From contig OX377203.1 of NCBI GenBank assembly GCA_947396885.1, forward strand, positions 3,658,001 to 3,722,000: a stretch of 64,000 nt of DNA, written 5' to 3'. The DNA is from Heligmosomoides polygyrus polygyrus. Lineage: Eukaryota > Nematoda > Chromadorea > Rhabditida > Heligmosomidae. Positions 45,113-54,677 of the stretch are shown in pieces. The translations under genes were made by a program, and so were the position numbers. The notes beneath the pieces were generated by a model. It saw only the letters and a program-made list of their open reading frames with translations, was not told the DNA's origin and searched no databases. Each line of letters starts with the position of its first letter. The stretch's first letter is position 1.

Positions 45113-45347
45113 CAAAAAAGAAGGAATGTAAGCTCCAGAGCGTCAACGTACTGTATTCGTGGAGATTCCCGCTCCAACCCGCATTTCTCACTAAACATCG
45201 ATAACATTGATCGCTATTGATTGATCGATCTGCACTCGTCGCTTGTCTTAAATCTATCTACCGGCCGTCTTATCCGCGCGTTGCGGTGAACCCCCGTAGG
45301 AATCGATAACTCTTACGTTACTTTTCTGTTCTTACTGACCGCAAGTT

Positions 45348-45369
45348 CTCAAACTTGGGTAATTAAACC
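45348..45369 (-). repeat. Isolated exact SL1 exon sequence
   Basis: All 22 bases of the nematode SL1 exon are present on the minus strand (ending ACCCAAGTTTGAG). The next bases are AACTTGCGG, not the GTAAAC splice donor of SL RNA genes. This fits a reverse-transcribed trans-spliced RNA or a fragment of SL-derived repeat. Confidence 0.7.
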
Positions 45370-46990
45370 TACAAAAAACCTAAATCTTACGTTACTTGTT
45401 GTGAAAGCAATCAATTTCGCGCCGACGCACGGACAGACTAAGGAATCGACGTTTTTTTTGCCATTCATTTTATAGTACTTTCATAATAGTATTAATATTT
45501 GTAATAATAAGATTTCCAGGCTGTCAAACGCTTACATCACACCGGCGGACACCCGGAGAAAGCCGTCGTCGCCGAATGCGCGAAGACGCGACGACGCCAA
45601 CCAGCATCCTTACGTGTTTGATCTACATTAGATCGCCCGATTCGAATATATACAGTAATTCGCATACGGTAGACCTCTTCTCCTCTGCAATGTACACTAA
45701 CTAATACGACGACTATAATTGTGCTAGTTCTGTCCGTCTGCCTCTGTGTGTGTGTGCGTGTTTCGAGGCCCTACATAGCAGTTGCTTGCCACAACTCCGC
45801 CCACTAGGCGGACAACTCCGCCCATCCGGTGATAGTTTACACGAAAGCTTTATGTCGTTGACTAATGAGCAAATCTGCCTTTCCTTTCGCCGCTGTTCTG
45901 AAGTGTTTTCATATGCGTTTTCCTAGTTCGAGCGGAGCACCGTTTGTTTGTGTGCAATTTTGCGTCGAATAGTGCGCTCCTCCAGACTAGGAGAAGAGTG
46001 CAGAGAAGAAATGTCAGAAGGAAGCAGATTAGATTGGGCTCCATGAAGACGTACGCGATATTGCACACATTCGGACTCCCCCCTCCCAACCGACTGGGAA
46101 AACGCCATCGATCTTTCTTCGCCATCGGTTTGTATCGTAGTCGTCTAAATTGACCATAGGTGCTGCTCATTGGTACCATTTTCGTCGTCACTGTCGTGTC
46201 GTGAAGACCAGACGCGATGATGTGATGTGTAGATGTCTTGTTCAGCTTTCCGATACGTCTTCGGTACTACTGGGGTAGTCTCCCTGGGCGGCTCTAAGAT
46301 GAGTCAATCACGTGCTCTCTTCGCCCCGAAGAAAGCGATTCGCTGGCGTTCGTTAAGCCCTGTTTATACCTCGAAGCGTAACTTGGCGTCGAAGTATGAA
46401 CGGCGCCTTAACGCGCGCGACTGTACACGCCCAGGCAGAATTCCCCGCCAGTACTGTGTCTTCGTCTGTTCAACTGAGAGAGTGTGTGCGTGCGCGTGTA
46501 TGTGTGTGTAATTAGAGTCGGAATGTTGAGCACGTGTTCGTGCAATGATCTTAGCCCCACACATGTGTCAGGAAATCACCGGTTACGTTCACCCAGAAGT
46601 ATTCTCTCACCGTTCTCACCGCGTCCTTCTTCTCCTTCAGTTCCTTCACGTCATCGATGTCCCAGCATTTCTAGTCAGAGAAGAATTTTCACACAGATTT
46701 CTTCGTCATCGTCGTCTTCTATGTCTTCTTGCCGTATTTTGTTCAATAAACGTCTGCGTTTATACAGAAATTCGCGTCCGCTCGCTTGGACGGAGTCAGC
46801 TGGCCAGTTGCCAGATCGTGACGCGACGCAACCGTCACAATTCGACGGCGCACGTATTTGGCCTCGAGCGCGGTTATGGGTGTGCCGTGGACGAGTTTCA
46901 CGGTTTTCGGACGAGTTTACACGGGTGCGCCGTTGAGTTGCGACGGCTGCGTCGCGTCCGGGATTGGAAAATTGCCAACACTTTTATGGC
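45370..46990. other. Mixed gene-free stretch
   Basis: Contains one GCGCCGACGCACGGACAGAC-type motif at about 45419, a short TG run at about 45745, a repeat-derived segment near 46060-46100 (TTGCACACATTCGGACTCCC, related to 2385 and 21240), and a 61-base hairpin MITE at 46354-46414 (AAGCCCTGTTTATAC...GTATGAACGGCGCCTT). No convincing exon. Confidence 0.4.
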
Positions 46991-47465
46991 GAGCCGCCAA
47001 ATCACCTGAAAGTTGGCAAATAGCCAGCGTCGTTGGCAAATTGCCAACGTTATTGGCCGGCTGCCAAAACTGGGCCGCATTGGCGCACGGCCAACATTTC
47101 TGGCAAATTGCCAACTCTTTTGGCGAGCCGCCAAATCACCGGAAAGTTGGCAAATCGCCAGCGCCCTTGGCAAACTGCCAATTTTATTGGCCGGCTGCCA
47201 AAACTGGACCGCATTGGCACATGTCCAACATCTATGGCAAACTGCCAACTCTTTTTTGGCGAGGCGCCAAATCACCTGAAAGTTGGCAAATAGCCAGCGT
47301 CCTTGGCAAATTGCCAACGTTATTGGCCGGCTGCCAAAACTGGGCCGCATTGGCGCACGGCCAACATCTCTGTCAAACTGCCAACTCTTTTTTGGCGAGC
47401 CGCCAAATCACCTGAAAGGTGGCAAATAGCCAAATCTCTTGGCAGATTGCCAAAATTTTCCCCTT
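46985..47465. repeat. 134-136 base tandem repeat with NFI-type palindromes
   Basis: About 3.5 units, marked by GCGAGCCGCCAAATCACC at 46990, 47124, 47260 and 47395. Each unit holds one perfect TTGGC-N5-GCCAA palindrome: TTGGCAAATTGCCAA at 47033 and 47303, TTGGCAAACTGCCAA at 47167, TTGGCAGATTGCCAA at 47439. There is also a near match (CTGGCAAATTGCCAA) around 47099. That string is the consensus for nuclear factor I dimers. Whether it is bound is unknown. Confidence 0.85.
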
Positions 47466-48715
47466 TTCACCGGAGGACGCCCCTTGACCTCGGCCACTCA
47501 TCGAAAATTCTTATGATTTATCGTCTGCATAACTGCACGATGTTGCTAAAGACAGTACACCTCAGAATTCGTCAGAATATGGTCGCAACTACATCTCTTC
47601 TAGATTTTATACAGCAATAGATACATCATCATTCGTGCAGAACAAGCAACGCGAAGGACATGTCCTACAGAGCGTTTATACAATATCGACCGCCCGCGCT
47701 AACCGATCGATATCGTCGGATCACATACGCTCGGCGCGTACAGTAGTGAGTACAACCTCTGCATTATAACAACGTCACCATGAATGCTCAACACAATGGG
47801 AAGTGAAGAAAAAATAGTTCTAGAGGTCGTCTACTATGTCATAATACCCGTACAAATTAGACAAGCGCTATGGAAAGCATATGCAATCCTCTACGAACCG
47901 AACAACAGCCTTCTGAATACATCGTCTATCAATAAGCTGAACTATTCGTTAATCTCACGCCTTCACGACGTTTCACATTCCTGTTCATGGTGGTGTCGAC
48001 GTGGCGAGCTCATGGGCGGACAGGGATGTTTTCGTCTCCAATTTCCGTAAACCATGAACATCCACAAGGCCCTCGGCAAACCCAAGGCTCCGTTTATACT
48101 TCCAGCACCAAGCGACGCGACGATCAATTTGGCTGCTATACATGGCATCGCGTCGCTCGGCGAGAAAGTACCAATGGAGCCGAAGACTGCTGGGTTGACC
48201 AGGAGGATGAAGGATTGCGCGCATCGCGTTCATAGACCACGGCAAAAAGATCCTCATGGTAAAGCATGTATATCGATTTTCTCAGCGCGATGTGTAGGCA
48301 CTAATCGATTTGTATACTCTGCACCGTTGGCTAGGGGTAACTCCCGCCGCCACCTATAAACGGATCCAGAGGTCCATTTCCTATCGGTAGTAATTCTCCT
48401 TAGACCTAAATGGTGATTGGTTCGTCAAGTGGGCGGTCACCTAACAAAGGCGGTCAATAATAAAGACAGAAAACGTGACAATTACCGAATACAATCACAA
48501 CCACAAGCGACATGTCAATTTCGATGCAGGTTCGACATAGATACTCGTTACAAAAGATGGAATGATGCGAGAATCGAAATCACAGTGCAAATTCATGCAC
48601 GTAAAATTCATCCGTTATTCTCTTCAGCGTACGGGCCTGTTCATAGTCCGCGACGGCAGCGACAAATCGCTCGTGTTGGCAAATGATTCGAACCATTCTG
48701 TTGATTATAGCAATG
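47466..48715. other. Gene-free stretch
   Basis: A small-MITE motif (CTCCGTTTATACTTCCAGCA) lies near 48088, and CGCGTCGCT words lie around 48115-48160, resembling the family near 15140-15220. Nothing else is supported. Confidence 0.35.
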
Positions 48716-48768
48716 ACGCTCCTTTGTGCTATTGTTATGAACAAATATACAATAGCACAAAGGAGCGT
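48716..48768. repeat. Perfect 20-bp stem hairpin
   Basis: ACGCTCCTTTGTGCTATTGT pairs with ACAATAGCACAAAGGAGCGT without a mismatch around a 13-base loop. The size is in the range of a microRNA precursor, but the stem is shorter than most and perfect, which also fits a small inverted repeat. Confidence 0.85.
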
Positions 48769-48960
48769 AACTGCCACAATTGGAGCCGGACTCGGCGCTG
48801 GAACTGCTGCCAATGTGAAACGCTGCCTGACGTACTTCAACGGATAGGTGATCGCTCCAGATTCGGACGCTGGAATTAAACAGTTTGAGAAATAAGGATA
48901 ATAAGGAGTAAGGATGACATTTCAATTGAAGTGGAAGTGAAGGTGAATAAATTTCAGCTA

Positions 48961-50241
48961 TTAGGTTGTAACGAATTAAATGGCACTGGCTCGCGCCATT
49001 TTTTGGCGCGTCTTTACGCGTTTGATCAAGAACAAATTGTAACATGTGGCATATCATTTAGAAGCGCAAACTTTGCTCTACCGGTGAGTACCAAATTTTC
49101 TATGAAAAAGTGGAAAAACTTTAGAGTTTTATTGACTTTTTTGCAGATGGACAAAAGGGTAATCCGAGGCATTTACTTGTATGAATTCAAGCTGGGCACT
49201 ACAGCTAAGGAGGCGGTCGAGAAGATCAACGCCGCATTCGGTCAAGGAAGTTCCACAATCCGGACGGCGTATCGTTGGTATCAGAAGTTCCGGAATGGAG
49301 ATGAGAGCTTGGAAGGACATGAAGGTCGTGGGGGCATAGTGATGTTGATGGGGACAAGCTGAGAGATGTGGTAGAGGAGGATCCACACAAAGGTACCAGG
49401 GAGATAGCGAAGGTTCTTGGCGTCAGTCACAACACAGCTGCCCGGCATCTGAAGGAAATTGGAAAGACCAAAAAGCTGGAAAGATGGGTGCCTCACGAGC
49501 TGTCTGAGGAGCAAAGAAACCGACGATATGAGATCTCGTCCGCACTGCTTCTACGGAACGAAGCGGACCCATTCCTTGATCGCATCGTAACCTGTGACGA
49601 GAAACGGATAATGTACGACAACAGGCAACGATCGGCACAGTGGGTGGACAGCGATGAGAGCCCCAAGGTTTTTGCGAAGCCGGAATTGCACCAAAAGAAA
49701 GTAATGGTGACAGATGGTGGTGTTCGCTGGGAATAATTCACCACAGCTTCCTCCCTCCCGGTGAATCCATCACGGCAGGGAAGTACTGCATTGAAATTGA
49801 AGAAATGATGAAAAAGTTGAAGGATATCCGGCCGGCCTCGGTAAACCGAAGGCGAGTTCTCCTTCTGCACGACAATGCTCGTCCCCATGTAGCACGAATG
49901 ACGTTGCAGAAATTGAATGAGCTGAGCATTGAAACTCTTCCACATCCTCCGTTTTCTCCCGACCTCTCCCCAACAGACTACCATTTCTTCAAGCATCTTG
50001 GCGACTTCTTGGTGGGGAAAATATTCAAATACCAACAGGATGCCGAAGGTGCCTTCGAAGATTTCGTCAATTCCAGAACTTCTGATTTTTATGCTACTGG
50101 GATAAAAAAGCTTGTGTCACGTTGGCAAAGATGTGTCGAATCAGAAGGTATTCATTTCGATTAATAAACTTGCCTACAAGCCGAGATATTAACTGTTTAA
50201 ATTTACAGTGGTTCAGTGCCATTTATTTCGTTACAACCTAA
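48961..50241 (+). mobile_element. Mariner transposon, copy 1 (inactive)
   Basis: 1281 bases with 28-base terminal inverted repeats (TTAGGTTGTAACGAATTAAA... and its complement, one mismatch) flanked by TA on both sides. The transposase region 49147-50164 is broken by two one-base deletions, near 49332 and 49714, and has EKR for EKW after the first catalytic Asp. The 5' part holds a 63-base intron-like segment (49084-49146). Confidence 0.95.
49147..50164 (+). pseudogene. Mariner transposase pseudogene
   Basis: Two frameshifts split the DD34D transposase into three pieces: the N-terminal helix-turn-helix part, a middle part with the WVPHEL linker and VTCDEK (first Asp), and a C-terminal part with LLHDNARPH (second Asp) and LSPTDYHFF (third Asp). 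The breaks are relative to the intact copy at 54864-55895. Confidence 0.92.
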
Positions 50242-50329
50242 TATTTATTAGATTCATTTAGCTACCTTTCTTCAGATGAACCTCTTTTTTTGTTATATCA
50301 CCTTGTAAAATCAAATACCAAAAGAAACA

Positions 50330-51060
50330 AACAAAATTTTTAATTAATTTTTTAATTAAAAAATATACTCCTACATTAAACTAGAGGCTTCAAGAACATT
50401 ATAAAAAAATATGTTCAAGGAAAATTTTGTACGACTCCTTTTGAAGTTCTACTCACCTAATAAGTGGACACAGTGTTTGAAGGTCTAAAAAATTCACATT
50501 CTTTGAAGGAAAATGTCGGTTTGAAGCTTGTTTTAAACAGCAGAAGGTGACCATTTTTTAGTGCCACGAGGAAGTACTGCGCCATACCCTCATTCAAGAC
50601 GCCTTTGCGATTTTTATTCGATTGATAGCAACATTTTTGTGTGCATGGAGTTTCAAATTTGAAAACGGCGAAACACATCCTCACTTTCATGCTTCATATA
50701 AGCAGCATTTACACTACCAATCAAACAATCACACGAGCATCCCGAGTGCATGGCGCGATCTCATCTTTTGATGTTCTAAATGACTGTTGCTTAATTTCTT
50801 ATTTTTCCTCAAAAAATACACTCACTCACTGCCCGCTGAACTATAATGGAAAAAACTTCAAAGAATGTTATACCAAATTTTCTTTGAACAAGACACCCAT
50901 TTTGGAGAGTCTCTGGTCTAATGTACAAGCTCATTTCGATCTGAAAGAAATCGCTTTGATTTTTAAAGCTTTAGGCTTCTTTAGAAGAGTGTCCAATGTG
51001 ATCTGGAAAGTGTCCATTTCAACGTGAAAATGGTGTATATCCTCTAGAGGGTTGGCGAAG
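50330..51060. repeat. Interspersed repeat, family A (inverted)
   Basis: Contains ATACCCTCATTCAAGACGCC, TTATTCGATTGATAGCAACA, GCATGGAGTTTCAAATTTG and the end GTGTCCAATGTGATCTGG...CATTTCAACGTGAAAAT. Orientation is opposite to the copy at 36060. Confidence 0.6.
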
Positions 51061-51179
51061 TCGGACATGAAAAAGTAAGTAAAAGTAGAAGAGTGTGTGA
51101 TCTACTGGCGTACTAAGAAGACGAGGAAATCATCAAATTCTGTAGAAAAAACTCACGGAACTTTATGGAGGGACCGGAT

Positions 51180-51610
51180 ATCCGCGTGGTGCTGGCGTTC
51201 GGCAGTGCGCGATGGCAGACCGGCCGTTGCCGTTATCGATAAGCGGTCAAATCAATAGATCAGCTGGCTATCACACCCCTCCCCTTCTGTTGACGACACA
51301 CCCAATCTTGGACTTCTGGAGCATCTTCTAGTGATTATCCGTCCACAAGATGTCAACGCTGATCACATCTCCCTCCCAGGAACCTCATCGCCTTGTCTCC
51401 CTAGCGTTCGGTCGACTTCTTTGCACCACATCTCCGAGGAACATCCCATTCACGTCGTCTCTACACGATGATCTGCCAGCGATCAATCAATCGGCTACGG
51501 CTGGAGATCGGAGCGGCATAGCGAGGTTGTGACGTGGAACAGTCGACGTGGATCAATAGCTTCGGAGTGCGCCGTGCACTCTACTTCTCCAGAAGGCATG
51601 CATTCCATGT
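51180..51610. repeat. Interspersed repeat E, copy 2
   Basis: Inverted relative to 37980-38400. Landmarks GCGCGATGGCAGACCGGCCG, CCTAGCGTTCGGTCG, ACGATGATCTGCCAGCG and GCGCCGTGCACTCTACTTC. Non-coding. Confidence 0.75.
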
Positions 51611-51758
51611 AGGTATTAGGCGGTCCGAAAATCGGCCGTTTTCAACATCTCAAGTTTCAAGTAATTCCAACTTCGTTCGTTGCTAAACATTTTAGCCACG
51701 GCCAAAACTGCTGCACTTGAAATATCTCTGCCGAGGTTATCTACCATTAGCAATTCTC

Positions 51759-52328
51759 GGATCTATCCTAGTCCGTGGGGAGGCCACATAAGCAAAAAGT
51801 ATTATATGTAACAAATTCACTTGAGACTTCTAGAGCGGCCTCTACGGAACAACATGGGCCTAAGCAAGAAAAGTCACAAAGAAAAAAAACGAAAAAATTA
51901 CATTTGTTGCAGTTGTAAGCAGGCAAAGCTGTGTGCCCTCCTCACCATGTTAGATCCTGGTTATGACATGTCAGCCGGCGGTCAGCACGCGGCATGCGGC
52001 TTCATGCGCCCTCCTCACCATGTTAGATCCTGGTTATGACATGTCAACAGGCGGTCAGCACGCGGCATACGGCTTCATGCGCCCTCCTCACCATGTTAGA
52101 TCGTGGTTATGACATGTCAGCCGGCGGTCAGCACGCGGCATGCCTCTATTCCGTCGCTCTTTGCCCACCGAGACGGTTGTAAACCGCGGCGATTTTTTAT
52201 TTCTGCTTGTTTGTTCGTTCGTTTTTGGTTTCTTTTAGGTGCAACTCGGGGATCCGCTCGGTAAGTCTCAATTAATTTTGTTACCTACTTTTTAGTTATG
52301 TGCCCCCCCCACGGACTAGGATAGATCC
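51759..52328. mobile_element. Family B element, left arm of inverted duplication
   Basis: Ends GGATCTATCCTAGTCC and GGACTAGGATAGATCC. Flanks CAATTCTC (51751-51758) and CAATTCTA (52329-52336) match in 7 of 8 bases. The interior has three tandem copies of a 70-73 base unit (CCTCCTCACCATGTTAGATC...GGTCAGCACGCGGCAT); the right-arm counterpart has one. Confidence 0.85.
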
Positions 52329-52646
52329 CAATTCTATAATAGTGGACAATGGGGCGGAGAAAGCTGGTGGACTGTTAGAATACATTTCTGGCAACCTCTA
52401 TAACACGACGAGATCTCTCCTCAGAACGCTTTCAAAAAAAGGAGAAAATTACGCAGTTTAAGCTACCTGCTTGCAATTTAAGCAGAAAAAAGATTTTCTA
52501 AAAGTTCTGTACCGATAAATCTGACGACGTCTAATTTGGAGTTGTCGTTCGAGTGAAAAAAGCTCTTCAGTTAGCTGAACCAGAAGATACATTTTCAATA
52601 CCCTTTCATACTTCGTTATCAGATTCTTATCAGTATATAACTTCTC

Positions 52647-52940
52647 GGGCGCGTGTAGCGCAGTCGGAGGAGGCGCGACTGTCGCGTGCACCCGATACCA
52701 GGTTGCTGGTTCGGATTTCCCGCCCAGGCCAACCAAGCCTTCCATCCCTCCGGGGTCGGTGAATTGGTACCAGACTTGTCTGGGAAGGATAAAACACTGA
52801 CTTGTTCGTCGGCTGGCCACCGCAAGTCATTGTATGGCCAAATACGCATTCATGTCGCCTCCACGACATTCCGTAGAAGTAGAATGCGCTGGCGCATCCC
52901 AGAAGGGATTGAGTAACGCCGTCCTTTATCCTTTATCCTT
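52647..52940 (+). mobile_element. Full-length SINE with 13-base target duplication
   Basis: 294 bases between perfect TATATAACTTCTC repeats (52634-52646 and 52941-52953). A-box TGTAGCGCAGTCGG, body as in the other copies, tail GCGCATCCCAGAAGGG then GTCCTTTATCCTTTATCC. Confidence 0.92.
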
Positions 52941-53139
52941 TATATAACTTCTCTTCTGGACTTCATTATGAACCATTCCAGCAATAGATCATCAGTACAC
53001 CAAAAATGATCCTTTTGTAGCGACCTAGAAGCTCGCCGAAGGTTCAAATGAGCCTGATGTTCTTTAAATTTGATTTTTTTGTTGTAAACCATGTTTTGCA
53101 TAAAACATTGATCATAATCTGACCGTTCGATTAAGCAGT

Positions 53140-53510
53140 GTCAGTGGTGTAGTGGCGCAGAACATTATCGCCCAGTCAGCGGGAAATGCGGGTTCGACTT
53201 ACGCCTCAAATGCCTTAAATGGCTGGTACTAAGGTTGTAAGCTTTAATAGCGATGTTTTATTGCGACCAAAACTCTAGCGCCAGGCGGGACTCGAACTCG
53301 AACCTCCGCACCTAATGATCAGGCGGGCACGCTCTACGCCATTACACCACTAGCGCTGTTTAAACTGAATGCTTATAGGTGAACACAGTGTGTAAAATGT
53401 TTAGGAGTTGGATGAATGCTGCACCTCAGGAGCGTCGAACCACAAATCGCTCTGTTTCATTGCGTCGCTCTTCTGTCCACTGCGCCACCACTTCTCGGCA
53501 TCCGATGCAG
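53140..53510. repeat. Cluster of three tRNA-like elements
   Basis: Plus strand about 53148-53215: A-box TGGTGTAGTGG, loop AGTCAGC between CCC and GGG, B-box GGGTTCGACTT. Minus strand 53356-53278: 8-bp acceptor AGCGCTAG/CTGGCGCT, A-box TGGTGTAATGG, anticodon loop GATCATT closed by CGCCT/AGGTG, with a duplicated TTCGAG in the T-arm. Minus strand about 53500-53425: TGGCGCAGTGG and GGTTCGACGCTCC. The first two, like the one at 15635, centre the loop on TCA. All are defective. Confidence 0.6.
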
Positions 53511-53714
53511 TTTCCAGCCTTCTTGAGCTGCAAGTGATTGTTAGTCTACGACTCTGCACGCGGACAAAGGGCTCAGAAGACAAACATGAACTGGACCATA
53601 ACCCCGTTTAGAACTTGAAGAAATCGAGAAGGAAGAGAAGAGAGCAGAATTGAACACAAATTCGGAATCAGGGTTCGAAGGCGCATGCGGTCGCACACGT
53701 CTTATCTCAAAGTG

Positions 53715-54195
53715 CCATGCTCACCTGGTATCCTTCCCTTGTCAATACCAATTCATCAACAACAGACGGATGGAAGGCTTCACTGGCCTAAGCAGGGCCT
53801 CGATACGGGGTGCATTCGGTAGTTGGAACCTCTACCGACATCACTTCCCGAGTAGGAAATTTCTTTAAAAAACGTAGCGACTGACTACAAGGTAAGAGGG
53901 AGACAGGTCCACTATGCTCTAAACAATCCTTGTCCACTGACAAACCTCTGCATTGTCAGACAAAGTTCTGAAACTACAAGGAAGGACGTTATTGTCTGGA
54001 AAAGCAAAATCAAAAAAAATGGTGGTTCCTCGATGAATCAGTCGCCAAAAGAATACAGTAGACCATTTAGGGCGCCGCCGTGACGAAGATTTGGAATTAT
54101 TTCTTGGCCTGGGCGGGAAGTCTGATCCAAGAACCTGGAACAATCGTATGAGCGGCTGGCACCTACTACCACCGCGCTACCCGAGCCCATATTCT
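53715..54195 (-). repeat. Old SINE fragments
   Basis: 53715-53830 (CACCTGGTATCC, CAATACCAATTCATCAACAA, GATGGAAGGCTTCACTGGCC) and 54097-54190 (TTGGCCTGGGCGGGAAGTCTG, shown to 20: TTGGCCTGGGCGGGAAGTCT, then CCGCGCTACCCGAGCC) are diverged pieces of the SINE in reverse orientation. Confidence 0.5.
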
Positions 54196-54490
54196 ATGCG
54201 ATATGTAGCGTACTCGGAGAAATTGCCGACTGCCGCATGCACCCAGGTTCGACCCATGGTTCGAGCCCCACCCAGGACTGCTAAGCCTTAACCTCTCTGA
54301 GACGGTGAAGCGGTACAAGAGACTTGTCCTGAAAGGGAATAGTACTGCCTCGTCCATTAGCTGGCCACCAGAAGGCATTCTATGGGCCAGATATGCATTT
54401 CAGCTGCCTTCACGAGAAGATCGCAAAAGTAGACACGTGGCGTATCCCGCAAAGAGGACGATTAACGTCGCGTTTCCCTCTCACACTGTT
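54196..54490 (+). mobile_element. Diverged SINE copy
   Basis: A-box-like TGTAGCGTACTCGG, B-box GGTTCGAGCCCC at about 54259, body with GGCCACCAGAAGGCATTC and the tail GTAGACACGTGGCGTATCCC. More diverged than the others. Confidence 0.6.
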
Positions 54491-54677
54491 CTGGCACCGA
54501 CAAACATTCTCGGAAGATGGTATAGGTGCCACTCCAGCAGGAATCGAACCTATGCGTCAATCGTGCATGAGAGCAACGTCTCTTGTTTACTGCGCCTCAT
54601 GTATCTAATGCAAATAAAAGGATAGGGATAAAGGACGGCGTTACTCAGCCCCATTATGGGGTGTGCCTTGCATTCTA

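Larger units (their letters stand above)
42880..45340. repeat. Degenerate repeats with ATCGATATTGATTGG motif
   Basis: AATATCGATTGG, ATCAATATTGATTGG, ATCGATATTGATTGG and close variants recur at about 43126, 43214, 44012, 44243, 44588, 44708 and 45196. Nearby words recur with them (TTCCCACTTCAAAC, GTGTTGAAC, TCGTATTCGTG). Spacing is often near multiples of 115-120. A family B element (43497-43988) and a family M element (44944-45112) interrupt the array. A TTAATTTCGCGCGGACG motif at about 44394 links it to the array at 31.6-32.7 kb. Confidence 0.55.

Noticed and set aside
46858..47620. Overlapping frames with repeated GKLPTLLAGCQNWAALAH-type peptides
   Set aside because: Product of the 134-136 base tandem repeat; frame differs between units because the unit length is not a multiple of three throughout.
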